Positions 1 to 12,947 are shown, counted from the first letter of the stretch. The stretch: 64,000 nucleotides of DNA from Rhodanobacter denitrificans (GCF_000230695.2 NC_020541.1:2728001-2792000), one strand, 5' to 3'. A program made the numbers and translations. The notes: a model not told the origin generated them from the letters alone.

Positions 1-2
1 AC

Positions 3-905
3 CTCGACCACGCCCTGGCCGGGCACGATCCGCTGGCCCTGCTGCAACTGGAGCGGCGCACACGACTGGCCTGGCAACTGGAAGTCGCCGACCGGGAGGT
101 CCTGGCCGCGCGCCTGGCCATCCGCAGCTCCTCGCAGCGCCGGCGGGCGCACTGGATCGTGCGGCTGCTGATGCGTCCGTTCCGCTGGCCGCGGGTGCTG
201 TTCGTCGGCATGAACAGCGCCAATGCCGGACTCATCGCCGACTTCGTCGACGGCGTGAGCGACAACCATCCGGAGGATCTTCCCGCCGCCATCAACCGTC
301 GCCAGCTTGCCTTCTGGCGCGCGGCGGCCGAACGCGATCGGGTCACTCGCCCGCGACTGATCCTCGGCGGCGCACGCAGCGCGGCGATGCTGCTGCTCGG
401 CATGCTGCTGGCGCCACTGCTGAGCCAGTGGTTCAGCGGCCGCATGTCGTTTCAAACGATGCTGATCGCGATCGGCATGCTGATGATCCCCAGCGCGCTG
501 TGGGCCCTGTGGATGGCCTGGTCGCTGCTCGTTTCCTGGTATCTCCGGCCCGAATGCATGACCGCGCGCCGCTCCGTGCGCGCGTACCTGGTGCCGGCGC
601 TGTGCGCGGGCGGCGTGGTCCTTGGCGCAGAAGGGCTGGACGGGTTCGGTCTCGTCCTGATCGCGCCGGCCTTCTGGTTGGCCGTGCGTCGCTACTGGTA
701 CCGCCACGCGAGTCGGCACGCGCTGCTTCGCTCGGGCCACGTGCGGCTGATGAGCCTGCTGGCCATTCCCGTGCTGCACGGCGTACTGAACGCCGGGCGG
801 GGCGGTGAACTGGTGTCCTTCGGCGAGATCATCGCCGCGTTGGCCATGCTGGCCTGGACGGCCGACCTGCGGAAGCAGCGCCAGCGCAGCGCCGAAGCGG
901 GATGA
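3..905 (+). CDS. Hypothetical multi-pass membrane protein, 5' end outside the window
   Basis: The reading frame is open from the first complete codon at position 3, so the true start lies upstream of the window and the internal GTG at 159 is probably not the start. The visible N-terminal part is charged and probably cytosolic. It is followed by about five hydrophobic stretches: one near nt 385-440, a long double segment at 450-545, then stretches at 585-690, 745-800 and 825-865. The protein ends with a short basic tail. I recognise no enzyme motif and cannot name a family. It is likely an inner-membrane protein. The converging FTR1 gene ends 20 bp downstream. Confidence 0.6.
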   Translation, partial: LDHALAGHDPLALLQLERRTRLAWQLEVADREVLAARLAIRSSSQRRRAHWIVRLLMRPFRWPRVLFVGMNSANAGLIADFVDGVSDNHPEDLPAAINRRQLAFWRAAAERDRVTRPRLILGGARSAAMLLLGMLLAPLLSQWFSGRMSFQTMLIAIGMLMIPSALWALWMAWSLLVSWYLRPECMTARRSVRAYLVPALCAGGVVLGAEGLDGFGLVLIAPAFWLAVRRYWYRHASRHALLRSGHVRLMSLLAIPVLHGVLNAGRGGELVSFGEIIAALAMLAWTADLRKQRQRSAEAG

Positions 906-925
906 CCCGGGCCGCCAACCCGTCG

Positions 926-1768
926 TCAGCAGGCCGGGTGCACGGCGGGCCGGCCATCCAGGGGCCGCGTCGGCGGCTGGCGCTTGACGAAACGCGCGCC
1001 CATCCACAACGCGAGCAGGGTCAAGGCGTAGAACACCAGCTGCATGCCGGCCGGCTGCGCATCGTAACCGACCAGGATATGCGCGGTCTGGCCCGGCACC
1101 GAGCCGTTGCCGAGCAGCCACGAGCTGTCCCACAGCTGGTTGCCCCAGGCCGGCAGCAAGTCGGCCTGGATCAGGTAACGCGCGGCCGTCGAGGCGAGGC
1201 CCGCGGCCAGCAGCACCAGCATGGCGTTGGTCACGCCGAAGAAGTGCCGCAGCGGGATGCGCAGCAGGCCCGCGTACAGCGCGAAGCCCAGCGCCGCACC
1301 GGCGACCACGCCGATCGCCAGGCCGGCCCACAGGTGCTCGGCACCGCCGGCGCGCATGCCGTACAGGAACAGCACCACCTCCGAGCCCTCGCGCAGCACC
1401 GCCAGTGCCACCACCGCCAACAGCAGCCCCAGCGAACTGGCGCCGCTGTGCACCGCATTGCCCAGCAACTGCATCTGCCGGCTCAGCTCGCGGCCGTGGC
1501 TGGACATCCACAGCACGTGCCAGCCGATCATCAGCACCGCCGCCAGCAGCACGCCGGCATTGAACAGTTCCTGCCCGACGCCGCTGAACGCCGCGGCCAG
1601 CAGGTCGGCCGACAAGGCCACCAGCACCGCACCGAAGCCTCCCAGCGCGATCCCGCCGCCAATAAACCAGCCGCGCCGGGGCACGCCACGGGTGGCAGCC
1701 GCCACCACGCTGACGATCAGCGCCGCCTCCAGCACTTCGCGAAATACCAGCAGGGCTACGGCTCCCAT
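926..1768 (-). CDS. FTR1 family iron permease
   Basis: This 280-residue polytopic membrane protein has the hallmark FTR1/EfeU iron-binding signatures: REVLEA at residues 10-15 in the first helix and REGSE at 126-130 in the fourth. About seven hydrophobic helices are visible, the usual layout. Members of the family move iron across the inner membrane, usually fed by a periplasmic oxidase or cupredoxin. I chose the ATG at 1768, 4 bp after the upstream stop, because the REVLEA helix begins only a few residues later; an upstream extension would be arginine/tryptophan-rich and non-membrane. It is the second gene of a two-gene unit with the cupredoxin and probably shares its iron-responsive promoter. 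Confidence 0.88.
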   Translation of the reverse strand: MGAVALLVFREVLEAALIVSVVAAATRGVPRRGWFIGGGIALGGFGAVLVALSADLLAAAFSGVGQELFNAGVLLAAVLMIGWHVLWMSSHGRELSRQMQLLGNAVHSGASSLGLLLAVVALAVLREGSEVVLFLYGMRAGGAEHLWAGLAIGVVAGAALGFALYAGLLRIPLRHFFGVTNAMLVLLAAGLASTAARYLIQADLLPAWGNQLWDSSWLLGNGSVPGQTAHILVGYDAQPAGMQLVFYALTLLALWMGARFVKRQPPTRPLDGRPAVHPAC

Positions 1769-1772
1769 GGCG

Positions 1773-2099
1773 CTACTCCACCACCAACGTGCCCTGCGCG
1801 GTGGGCTGGTGGAAATCGCCATAGAAGCGGTAGTGCCCCGGCTTGAACGGGCCGATCAACAAGCTGGTGCGGCTGTTCGGCATCACGATCTTCTCGGCCG
1901 GGAAGTCATCGCTCTCGAACTCCTCCGGCGAGGCGTCCTGGTTGACCAGTTCGAGCCTGACCCGGGTATCCGCCGGGATGCGCAGCTCGCTGGGCTGGTA
2001 GCGGTGATCCTTCAAGGTCAGCGTGTAGCTGGTCGTGTCAGCCGCGCTGGCCAGCAGCGGCAACGACAGGGCGAACACGAACGGCAGCAGGCGTGGCAT
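1773..2099 (-). CDS. Periplasmic cupredoxin-domain protein (EfeO-like cupredoxin)
   Basis: This 108-residue protein has a clear signal peptide of about 19 residues ending ASA, then a small beta-rich cupredoxin-like domain. The pattern EEFESDDFPAEK and the closing segment GHYRFYGDFH resemble the cupredoxin domains that accompany FTR1 permeases in EfeUO-type uptake. A plausible role is to bind or oxidise ferrous iron in the periplasm and hand it to the FTR1 protein encoded 4 bp downstream. A GGAG ribosome-binding site sits about 10 nt before the ATG. A Fur-like box lies about 25 bp upstream of the start. Assignment to the cupredoxin fold is firm; the exact metal chemistry is inferred. Confidence 0.82.
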   Translation of the reverse strand: MPRLLPFVFALSLPLLASAADTTSYTLTLKDHRYQPSELRIPADTRVRLELVNQDASPEEFESDDFPAEKIVMPNSRTSLLIGPFKPGHYRFYGDFHQPTAQGTLVVE

Positions 2100-2123
2100 G
2101 GGAGTGCTCCTGTGTTTCGGGTA

Positions 2124-2146
2124 AATGACTGATAGTCATTCTCATT
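2124..2146 (-). promoter_or_regulatory. Fur-like operator upstream of the iron-permease pair
   Basis: On the minus strand this reads AATGAGAATGACTATCAGT followed by CATT. It is rich in the (A/T)GA-(A/T)AATGA(T/C) hexamer units and inverted symmetry of the Fur box. It lies 25-47 bp upstream of the cupredoxin start, where a repressor would block transcription. The match is by eye. Confidence 0.65.
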
Positions 2147-2278
2147 CAATGGGCGCATGATACCCGATCGTTCGGCATGCCGCCAGTCGGCATCGCTCGG
2201 CCACGCCCGCCGTCATGCCGGCAGGCGCGAACCGCCTTGCGTCGATCCGGACCCGCGACGCGGCGCCGGCAGCCTGAA

Positions 2279-3523
<1,245 letters not shown>

Positions 3524-3781
3524 TTACGCCTGGACGACGTCGACAAAACGACGATTCTTCGCGCCGCGGATCTTGAACTGGACGGTACCGTCGACCAGTG
3601 CGAACAAGGTGTGATCGCGGCCCAGACCCACGCCGGCCCCCGGATGGAACTGGGTGCCGCGCTGACGCACGATGATGTTGCCGGCCTCGATGGCCTGGCC
3701 ACCGTAGATCTTCACGCCGAGGTACTTCGGGTTCGAATCGCGACCATTGCGGGTGGAACCGCCTGCCTTCTTGTGTGCCAT
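3524..3781 (-). CDS. rpmA: 50S ribosomal protein L27
   Basis: The 85-residue protein starts [16 protein letters not shown] and keeps the basic, glycine-rich L27 signature through [12 protein letters not shown]27 sits at the peptidyl-transferase centre of the large subunit, where its N-terminal tail contacts the P-site tRNA. No N-terminal extension needing cleavage is present, as is usual outside Firmicutes. It lies 20 bp downstream of rplU, is co-transcribed with it, and is closed by the terminator at 3471-3499. Confidence 0.98.
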   Translation of the reverse strand: MAHKKAGGSTRNGRDSNPKYLGVKIYGGQAIEAGNIIVRQRGTQFHPGAGVGLGRDHTLFALVDGTVQFKIRGAKNRRFVDVVQA

Positions 3782-3801
3782 GACTTTCTACTCCGGCTGA
3801 A

Positions 3802-4116
3802 TCAGGCGTTGATGCCCGTGATCTCGATTTCGGTGAAATGCTGCCGATGGCCCTGCTGACGCTTGTAGTGCTTGCGGCGGCGGAACTTGATGATGCGGAT
3901 CTTATCGGCACGACCGTGCTTGCGCACGGTGGCGCTGACGGTGGCGCCTTCGACGACCGGCGCACCAACGGTGACCGACTCGCCGGAACCGACCAGCAGC
4001 ACCTGGTCGAAGCTGACCGTGGCGCCTTCGTCGGCGGTCAGCAGCTCCACGCGCAGCACGTCGCCCTGCTGCACACGGTACTGCTTGCCACCGGTCTTGA
4101 TGACTGCATAACTCAT
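3802..4116 (-). CDS. rplU: 50S ribosomal protein L21
   Basis: The 104-residue protein opens [15 protein letters not shown] and ends with the conserved [10 protein letters not shown] element of L21, which binds 23S rRNA. The length matches the family. The start is supported by an AAGG element 8-10 nt upstream, and a strong promoter lies about 65 bp before it. It is the first gene of the rplU-rpmA operon. Confidence 0.98.
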   Translation of the reverse strand: MSYAVIKTGGKQYRVQQGDVLRVELLTADEGATVSFDQVLLVGSGESVTVGAPVVEGATVSATVRKHGRADKIRIIKFRRRKHYKRQQGHRQHFTEIEITGINA

Positions 4117-4181
4117 GGAAATGCCCTTCTGTCGTTATTCTCTTGGGTGTTTCGCCCCGAACCGGCCGGAACGAACGCAGA

Positions 4182-4211
4182 AGTATAGCGAGGCCACCGG
4201 CTGCTGGTCAA
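4182..4211 (-). promoter_or_regulatory. Sigma-70 promoter of rplU-rpmA
   Basis: On the minus strand the -35 box TTGACC (4206-4211) and -10 box TATACT (4182-4187) are separated by 18 bp. This is a near-consensus pair placed correctly for the ribosomal protein operon. Confidence 0.8.
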
Positions 4212-4226
4212 TTCCTGACCAGCCGG

Positions 4227-4853
4227 TCAGGACTGGGGTGCCGCCGGCGCCGCGGATTTCACCGGCACCGGTGTCGCCGGCTTGGGCTTGGCTGCCGGCT
4301 TGTGATGGTGCACCGGCTTGTGCCGGACATGCTTCTTCGCCGGCCGGGCCGCGGGTTTGGCCTCGCCCTCGTCGGCCGCCTCCGGCGCCGCCGGGCAGCG
4401 ACCCTGCGCGTCGAGGCTGCCCTTCTTCTGCAACTCCTGCAGCATCGTGCGGGTACGCTCCTGCCCCCACTGCCGGCCGGCCTGAACCGCCTCGGCAACG
4501 CTCGCCGGCATCTCGGTCAACACCTTCTGGCCCAGCGGCGAACGGTAGAACTTCAGCAGCCCGTCGACCTCCTCGCCGCTGAAATGACGCTGGAACACCG
4601 GAACCATGCGCTGCGTCACGGCTGCCGCACCGTCGCCATCGACGAACCCCTGCCAGTAGGCCGCCGGCACGCAGGGCAGCTTCTGCTGCATCAGCGTGGC
4701 CATCTGCGTGTTCATCTGGCCGAGGGTCTGTTCCATCCGCATCACCTTGAACAGGTCACGCACCTGCTGCTCGCTGGCGGTCACGGCAGCCGTGGCCGCT
4801 CCGCAGCTGACGAGCAGCCACAGCAAGGCGCCGATCCGGATCCGGGTACGCAT
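4227..4853 (-). CDS. DUF2059 domain secreted protein
   Basis: The 208-residue protein has a signal peptide (basic RTRIRIG start, hydrophobic core, cut near TAA-AVTA), then a helical DUF2059 domain at about residues 30-130. The domain includes the typical FKVMRMEQTLGQM and FYRSPLGQKVL patterns. The last ~55 residues are a low-complexity tail of alternating Lys, His, Pro and Ala. DUF2059 proteins are exported and of unknown biochemical role. The ATG at 4853 was chosen because the signal peptide starts there; the longer frame would run back over the divergent uvrA start. Its stop overlaps a small GGTCAG inverted repeat just upstream of the rplU promoter. Confidence 0.8.
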   Translation of the reverse strand: MRTRIRIGALLWLLVSCGAATAAVTASEQQVRDLFKVMRMEQTLGQMNTQMATLMQQKLPCVPAAYWQGFVDGDGAAAVTQRMVPVFQRHFSGEEVDGLLKFYRSPLGQKVLTEMPASVAEAVQAGRQWGQERTRTMLQELQKKGSLDAQGRCPAAPEAADEGEAKPAARPAKKHVRHKPVHHHKPAAKPKPATPVPVKSAAPAAPQS

Positions 4854-5002
4854 GGGCAGTGATCTCCGAGGTAGCGGCGTGGCGGCCGGGAAGCCTCGCA
4901 TTAGGCCATACGCCGCCGCCCACCGGAACTTTCCGGCTGAAGCGGCAATAACTGACCTGCCCAGGTTGGTATAGTGCGCGTTCCCCCCCATATCCGGCGT
5001 CC

Positions 5003-7938
<2,936 letters not shown>

Positions 7939-7942
<4 letters not shown>

Positions 7943-8400
7943 ATCCACGCAAATCCACCACGGTCGCCGATGCGGCGAGCACTGCCGCGGCAGAAGCCGA
8001 AACCGGCAAGCCGCTGTTCGTCGCCTCGCTCGGCGTGCGCTGGCGCGACCTCGACGCGTTCAACCACGTCAACAACTCCAACTACCTCACCTACCTGGAA
8101 GAGGCGCGGCTGCAGTGGCTGAGCCACGTGCCCGGGCCGTGGTTCGACGAGCACGCGATGCCGGTGATGGCCGCCAGCCAGGTCAACTACCGCCGCCCGA
8201 TCGCCTGGCCGGCGCAGTTGCAGGTGCAGCTGTTCTGCGCGCGCATGGGCAACAGCTCGATGACGATCACCCATCGAGTGCTCGACGCCGAACACCCCGA
8301 CCAGCTGTACTGCGACGGCCACGTGGTGATGGTGTGGATGGATCCGGCCAGCGGCAAGCCGGTGCCGTTGCCCGAGGCGATCCGCATCGCCGTGGGATGA
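7939..8400 (+). CDS. Acyl-CoA thioesterase, hotdog fold (4HBT family)
   Basis: The 153-residue protein has the single hotdog domain of the 4-hydroxybenzoyl-CoA thioesterase family. The motif [25 protein letters not shown] contains the expected catalytic Asp and the HVNN helix start. It probably hydrolyses short or aromatic acyl-CoA esters in the cytosol; the substrate cannot be told. About 25 N-terminal Ala/Thr-rich residues precede the domain. The ATG at 7939 overlaps the uvrA stop codon (ATGA), so the two are translationally coupled. The AraC-type regulator follows 7 bp later. Confidence 0.85.
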
Positions 8401-8407
8401 ACGACCC

Positions 8408-9046
8408 ATGCGCACCGCCCTCGCCCGCACGTCCTTCGCGGTCAGCGCAACCGGTTCCGGCCGGATCGAAACGATCGCCGGTGCGCGCCATGCCTGGCGC
8501 TTCCGGCCGCATTTCCACGCCGGCGACGAAGTCGTGCAAGTGTTGGCGGGACGGGCGCGGCTGCGCCTTCCCGACGCCTGCCGCGCGGTGGTCGCCGGCA
8601 ATACCGTCGTGGTGCCGGCCGGCGTGATCCATCGTTTCGAGCCAGTGGATGGCAGCGGCTGGGCTTTCAGCTCACGCTTCGTGCCGCCCGCCGCAAACGA
8701 CGCCGCCACGCCAGGCGCCCTCGATGCGCTCGGCGTCCAGGCGATGGCCCTGCTGGCCGAACGAGCTTCGCTGCGTACCGACGTGGAAGCGATCGCGCAA
8801 GCCTGCGCGGTTTCCGCCGGCCACCTGGCGCGCGCGTTCCGTCGCGCGACCGGCAGCAGCCTGCACAACTTCCACCTCCTGCTGGCCCTGCACGAGGCAA
8901 AGGCGCGGCTGCGCCACCACGCGTCGATCGTCGAGGCCGCGCTGGATGCCGGCTTCTACGACCAGGCCCATCTCAACCGCGAATTCGTGAGGACGTTCGG
9001 CCTGACCCCGGCCGCCTTCCGCGCAGGCTGGGCCAGGGTCGCCTAG
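8408..9046 (+). CDS. AraC-family transcriptional regulator with cupin sensor domain
   Basis: The 212-residue protein has an N-terminal cupin-like AraC-binding domain (residues ~10-95, including HFHAGDEVVQVLAGRARL and VPAGVIHRF). The C-terminal half holds two helix-turn-helix motifs (IAQACAVSAGHLARAFRRATG and IVEAALDAGFYDQAHLNREF). The last element is the diagnostic AraC C-terminal signature with GLTPAAFR. It is shorter than most AraC proteins (about 280 residues). The ligand and target are unknown. Its last 4 bp overlap the convergent acetyltransferase gene. Confidence 0.85.
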   Translation: MRTALARTSFAVSATGSGRIETIAGARHAWRFRPHFHAGDEVVQVLAGRARLRLPDACRAVVAGNTVVVPAGVIHRFEPVDGSGWAFSSRFVPPAANDAATPGALDALGVQAMALLAERASLRTDVEAIAQACAVSAGHLARAFRRATGSSLHNFHLLLALHEAKARLRHHASIVEAALDAGFYDQAHLNREFVRTFGLTPAAFRAGWARVA

Positions 9047-9543
9047 GCCGCTCCGGCCGTGAGTTCCAGCGCCATGTACAGGGTGCCCGGCACCGGGTTG
9101 TCGTAATACGGCGCCACCGCACGAAATCCCAGCGCGGCATAAAGATGCCGGGCCGCCTGCATCGAAGCCAGGGTGTCCAGCAGCACGCGCGCGTAGCCGG
9201 CCTCCGCGGCCCAGGCGATCACGGCCTCGGCCAGTCGCCGCCCCAGCGCCTGCCCCCGCGCCACAGGCCTGACATAGAGGCGCTTGATCTCGCACACGCC
9301 TGGCTGCGGCCGGGGTCGCAACGCCACGCAGCCCAGCACCGCGCCCGCGTCGTCGCGCGCAACCAGGATCACGCCGCGCGGCGGCGCATACTTGCCGGGC
9401 AGTTGCGCCAGTTCCGCGCCCACATCCTGGAAGGAAAGATCAACGCCGAGACCGGCGATGTATTCCGCGAACAAGCCGCGCACGAGCTCGATGTCGTCCG
9501 GCAGGCGGGCAGGCGCAATGTCGATCGTCGAAGGTGCAGGCAT
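9043..9543 (-). CDS. GNAT-family N-acetyltransferase
   Basis: The 166-residue protein has a single GNAT domain. The acetyl-CoA-binding motif A reads CEIKRLYVRPVARGQALGRRL (residues ~85-105), and the later LYAALGFRAVAPYY is the typical C-terminal GNAT loop. The substrate is not inferable; similar proteins acetylate small amines or protein N-termini. The start MPAPSTIDIAPAR at 9543 was chosen because the upstream in-frame extension is Arg/Pro-rich and unlike a protein domain. It converges on the AraC-type regulator with a 4-bp overlap. Confidence 0.82.
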   Translation of the reverse strand: MPAPSTIDIAPARLPDDIELVRGLFAEYIAGLGVDLSFQDVGAELAQLPGKYAPPRGVILVARDDAGAVLGCVALRPRPQPGVCEIKRLYVRPVARGQALGRRLAEAVIAWAAEAGYARVLLDTLASMQAARHLYAALGFRAVAPYYDNPVPGTLYMALELTAGAA

Positions 9544-9733
9544 GTCCGCTCGCCGGTGGGAATTCGCGCAGCACGATAGTGAATCGGTGCCCTCGACGCT
9601 TGGACAATCCTGACCGGCGGTGCACCGGGCCCGCGGCCGGGCGCATCCCGGACACGCAGTGACGCGATCGACGCACGGCCTGCCCGCGCCGTCGCTATGA
9701 TGGCGATTCGGTCCCCACGATGGAAGGCGCCTC

Positions 9734-11188
9734 ATGACGACAGCACATCGCCCCGCTCTTGCCCTCGCCTGCCTGGCCGCCCTGGCCGGCGCATCGACGG
9801 CACGGGCCACCGACAGCACGGCACTCACCCTGTATCGCAGCGACAGCCCCGCGCTGTACGCCAGCCAGGGCGGCGGCGACATCGACGAAGGCTACGCGGT
9901 GGTACGCGAGCAGCGTTCGCTGAACCTCGCCGCCGGCGTCCACGACGTGGTGGTCGGCGACCTGCCGAACGCGCTCGACGCCGAGGCGCTGGCGCTGGGC
10001 TTTCCCGACGGCAACGCGAAGGTGATCTCGCAGCGCCTGCTGCTGGCGCAAGGTGCGGGCGCAGCGCTGAGCGGTCTGGTCGGACACGAGGTGAGCGTGC
10101 TCGGCGGCAGCGGCGAAGCGCTGGCCGGCGGTACCCTGTTGCGCGCAGGCAACGGCTTGCTGGTGCGCGGCACCACCGGCACCACGCTGGTGCGCGACTA
10201 CGCCGCCGTGCGCAGTGCCGAAGGCGGCTTTCCGCTCGGCTCCAGCCTCAGCCTGCGCGTGGACGCTGCGCGTGCTGGCCAGGCCCGCGCCGTGCTCAGC
10301 TACCCCACCGCCGGCCTCGGCTGGCGCGCCGCGTACGTGGCCACGCTGCAGCCCGGCGCAGCCTGCCGCATGCGCTTCGAGTCGCGCGCCAGCATCGCCA
10401 ACCGCAGCGGCCGCGACTGGCACGATGCGCAAGTCACCCTGATTGCCGGCGAACCGAACATGGCCAAGGCCTCGGCACCGCGGCCGATGGCGTCGATGGC
10501 GCGCGGCTACAGCGCGAAGGCCGAAACCCTGCCGCAGCAGGACAGCCTCGGCGACTACCGCAGCTACACCCTGCCCGGCACGGTCGAACTGCCCGACGGC
10601 AGCGTCAGCCAGGTGCCGCTGTATGTCGACCGCACGCTGGACTGCGAACGCACCGCGCTGTACGAAAACGGCAACCGCTACCAGCCGCCACGGCCGATCC
10701 TCGAACGCGACTACAACCCGGGCGGCGGCAGCGCCATCGTCAGCACGCTGAAGCTGAAGGCGTTCGACAGCCTGCCGGCCGGCTACCTGCGCGTGCTCAC
10801 CGCCGACCGCCACGGCACGCCGCAATTCATCGGCGAAGGCCGCATCGAGGACACCCCGAAAGGCAGCGACGCCAGCATCACGCTGGGCACCGCCTTCGAC
10901 CTGCGCGCGACACGCGAGCGCACCGCCTTCCAGGTGGACAAGGCCGGCCGCACGCTGGACGAGACGTTCCGCATCACCCTCGGCAACGCCGGCGACAGCG
11001 CCCGCACGGTGACCGTGCGCGAGCATCCCGGCCGCTGGCGCCAGTGGACGCTGGTCTCCTCCAGCAGCAAGCCGAGCGCACAGACGCCGGACACGCTGGA
11101 GTTCCGCATCGAAGTGCCGGCCGGCGGCAAGGCCGCGCTGGACTATGCGGTGCGCTACCGCTGGACCGACGACGAACAACCGCAATAA
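9734..11188 (+). CDS. DUF4139 domain secreted protein
   Basis: The 484-residue protein starts with a signal peptide (cut near TARA-TDST). It matches the DUF4139/mucoidy-inhibitor A-like pattern by its order: an N-terminal part with VVGDLPNALDAEAL, and a long beta-rich C-terminal half with WRAAYVATL and the terminal RTVTVREHPGRWRQWTL segment. The function is unknown; it is probably periplasmic or outer-membrane associated. It is followed 18 bp later by an enoyl-CoA hydratase family gene with its own GGAG site. The relation between the two is not obvious. Confidence 0.75.
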   Translation: MTTAHRPALALACLAALAGASTARATDSTALTLYRSDSPALYASQGGGDIDEGYAVVREQRSLNLAAGVHDVVVGDLPNALDAEALALGFPDGNAKVISQRLLLAQGAGAALSGLVGHEVSVLGGSGEALAGGTLLRAGNGLLVRGTTGTTLVRDYAAVRSAEGGFPLGSSLSLRVDAARAGQARAVLSYPTAGLGWRAAYVATLQPGAACRMRFESRASIANRSGRDWHDAQVTLIAGEPNMAKASAPRPMASMARGYSAKAETLPQQDSLGDYRSYTLPGTVELPDGSVSQVPLYVDRTLDCERTALYENGNRYQPPRPILERDYNPGGGSAIVSTLKLKAFDSLPAGYLRVLTADRHGTPQFIGEGRIEDTPKGSDASITLGTAFDLRATRERTAFQVDKAGRTLDETFRITLGNAGDSARTVTVREHPGRWRQWTLVSSSSKPSAQTPDTLEFRIEVPAGGKAALDYAVRYRWTDDEQPQ

Positions 11189-11206
11189 CCCCGACCGGAG
11201 TTTTTC

Positions 11207-11965
11207 ATGCTCAACCTCGGCAACCACGACCACGGCATCCGCGAGATCCAGCTTGCCCGCCCGCCGGTAAACGCACTGAACCTGGAACTGCTGCGCGCGC
11301 TGCGTGCCGCCGTCGACGATGCCGTGCAGGGCGGCGTGCGCGGCATCGTACTGTCCGGCGCGCCGGGGCTGTTCTCCGCCGGCGTCGACGTGCCGACCCT
11401 GCTCCAGCGCGACCGCGCCGGCGTACGCGAATACTGGCGCGAGTTCTTCGCACTGTGCGGCACGCTCGCCCGTGCGCCGATCCCGCTGGTGGCGGCGATC
11501 ACCGGCCACAGCCCGGCCGGCGGCGCGGTGCTGGCGCTGTTCTGCGACTACCGGGTGATGGCCGAAGGGCCGTACCGGATCGGCCTCAACGAGGTGCAGG
11601 TCGGGCTGATCGTGCCCGAGGCGATCCAGCTGGCGCTGCGCCGCGTGGTCGGCACTTACCGCGCCGAACGGCTGCTGGTCGCCGGCGCAATGATCGAATC
11701 ATCCGCGGCGCTGGCCTGCGGCTTCGTCGACGAGCTCACCGGCGTCGACCAGGTCGCCACCCGCGCGATCCGCTGGCTCGGCGACCTGCTGGCGCTGCCC
11801 TCGCACGCGATGCTGACCACCCGCGCGCTGGCCCGCGCCGACCTCGCCGCCGCCTACGCCGACATGGACGCGCTGCCGCTGGACGATTTCGTCGACGCAT
11901 TTTTCCACCCGCAGACGCAGGCGGTATTGCAGCAACTGGTCGCGCGACTGAAAGACAAGAAATGA
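11207..11965 (+). CDS. Enoyl-CoA hydratase/isomerase family protein
   Basis: The 252-residue crotonase-fold protein shows the oxyanion-hole element VLSGAPGLFSAGVDV (residues ~46-62). It also has the second glycine-rich turn AAITGHSPAGGAVLALFCDYRVMA, where crotonases place one catalytic residue. In the later segment the usual second catalytic Glu aligns near EVQVGLIVPE. It is more like a delta3,delta2-enoyl-CoA isomerase/hydratase than a trifunctional beta-oxidation subunit. The substrate is unknown. An AUG-proximal CCGGAG site supports the start. Confidence 0.8.
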   Translation: MLNLGNHDHGIREIQLARPPVNALNLELLRALRAAVDDAVQGGVRGIVLSGAPGLFSAGVDVPTLLQRDRAGVREYWREFFALCGTLARAPIPLVAAITGHSPAGGAVLALFCDYRVMAEGPYRIGLNEVQVGLIVPEAIQLALRRVVGTYRAERLLVAGAMIESSAALACGFVDELTGVDQVATRAIRWLGDLLALPSHAMLTTRALARADLAAAYADMDALPLDDFVDAFFHPQTQAVLQQLVARLKDKK

Positions 11966-11979
11966 AACGGCCACGCCGC

Positions 11980-12085
11980 AGGAACCCGCTGGCGGGCGAT
12001 ACGCTTGCTTTTGCGAACCCCGGCTTTCAACGGACGGACATCCGGTCATCCCAGCTCCAAACGCATCGCCCGCCAGCGGGCTCCT
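11980..12085. repeat. REP-like inverted repeat pair between convergent genes
   Basis: Two 21-bp arms (11980-12000 and 12065-12085) are near-perfect inverted copies, separated by about 64 bp. Each arm itself contains a small CCCGCTGGCGGG-type hairpin. The unit sits between the 3' ends of two convergent genes and could act as a bidirectional transcription stop. The right arm just reaches the sulfurtransferase stop codon. Confidence 0.6.
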
Positions 12086-12947
12086 AGAGCTCCCACGACT
12101 CCCCGGTTGCCACCGGCCGCGACGGGTCGCTGACCCAGCCGCTCCACGACGGCGCGTACAACCGCGAGCCGGTGAGGCCGGCGTGTTCCATCGCCAGCAG
12201 GTTGTAGCAGGCGGTGACGCCGGAGCCGCACATGTGCACGACCCGGTCGGGCATCGCGTCACCCAGCACCGCGGCGAATTCCGCGCGCAGCTGCGCCGGC
12301 GGCTTGAAGTGGCCGTCGGCGAGCAGGTTGTCCACGTAGGGGCGGTTGCGCGCGCCCGGCACGTGGCCGGCGGCGCGATCCAGCGGTTCGATATCGCCGC
12401 GATAACGCGCGGCGGCGCGGGCGTCGAGCAGCAGCGGCGACGGCGCGGCGTGCAGCGCCGCGTGGTCGACAATCACCTGCCGCGCGTCGTAGCCCAGCAT
12501 CACTTGCGTCGGCGTGCGCGCAGGCACGTCGGTAGCCAAGGGCTGCCCGGCAGCCTGCCACGCGGCGTAGCCGCCATCGAGCACCGCCACCGCTTCCACG
12601 CCGGCCAGCCGCAGCAACCACCACAGCCGCGCCGCCGCCAACGCGCCCGGCCCGGCGTCGTAGCAGACCACCTGCAACTGCGGCGTCCAGCCCCAGCGGC
12701 CGAGCACAGCGCTGAACGCGGCCGCCGCCGGCAACGGATGGCGCCCCAGCCCGTCGGGCACGCGCGACATGTCGGAAAGGTCGCGCTCCAGGTCGGCGAA
12801 CACGGCGCCGGGAACGTGCCCGGCCAGGTAGCTGCGCTCGCCCTGCGCGCGGTCGACCAGGTCGACGCGGCAGTCGACGATCAGCACGTCGCTCGCCGGC
12901 AACGCGGCCAGCGCGGCGACGTCGATCAGGGTGGTTTTCAGCGTCAT
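12084..12947 (-). CDS. sseA: Thiosulfate/3-mercaptopyruvate sulfurtransferase
   Basis: The 287-residue protein has two rhodanese domains. The N-terminal one has LIVDCRVDL and the linker pattern YLAGHVPGAVFADLE. The C-terminal active-site loop CGSGVTA is the sequence typical of 3-mercaptopyruvate sulfurtransferases, and its Cys carries the persulfide. It moves sulfur to cyanide or thiols in the cytosol. The start overlaps the Nudix stop codon (ATGA), so it is the last gene of the FKBP-DUF1289-Nudix set. The distinction between mercaptopyruvate and thiosulfate specificity rests only on the loop. Confidence 0.85.
   Translation of the reverse strand: MTLKTTLIDVAALAALPASDVLIVDCRVDLVDRAQGERSYLAGHVPGAVFADLERDLSDMSRVPDGLGRHPLPAAAAFSAVLGRWGWTPQLQVVCYDAGPGALAAARLWWLLRLAGVEAVAVLDGGYAAWQAAGQPLATDVPARTPTQVMLGYDARQVIVDHAALHAAPSPLLLDARAAARYRGDIEPLDRAAGHVPGARNRPYVDNLLADGHFKPPAQLRAEFAAVLGDAMPDRVVHMCGSGVTACYNLLAMEHAGLTGSRLYAPSWSGWVSDPSRPVATGESWEL

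Noticed and set aside
4921..5002. LexA (SOS) box before uvrA
   Set aside because: No CTG-N10-CAG or related palindrome of the right form is visible; only a TATAGT-like box is seen.
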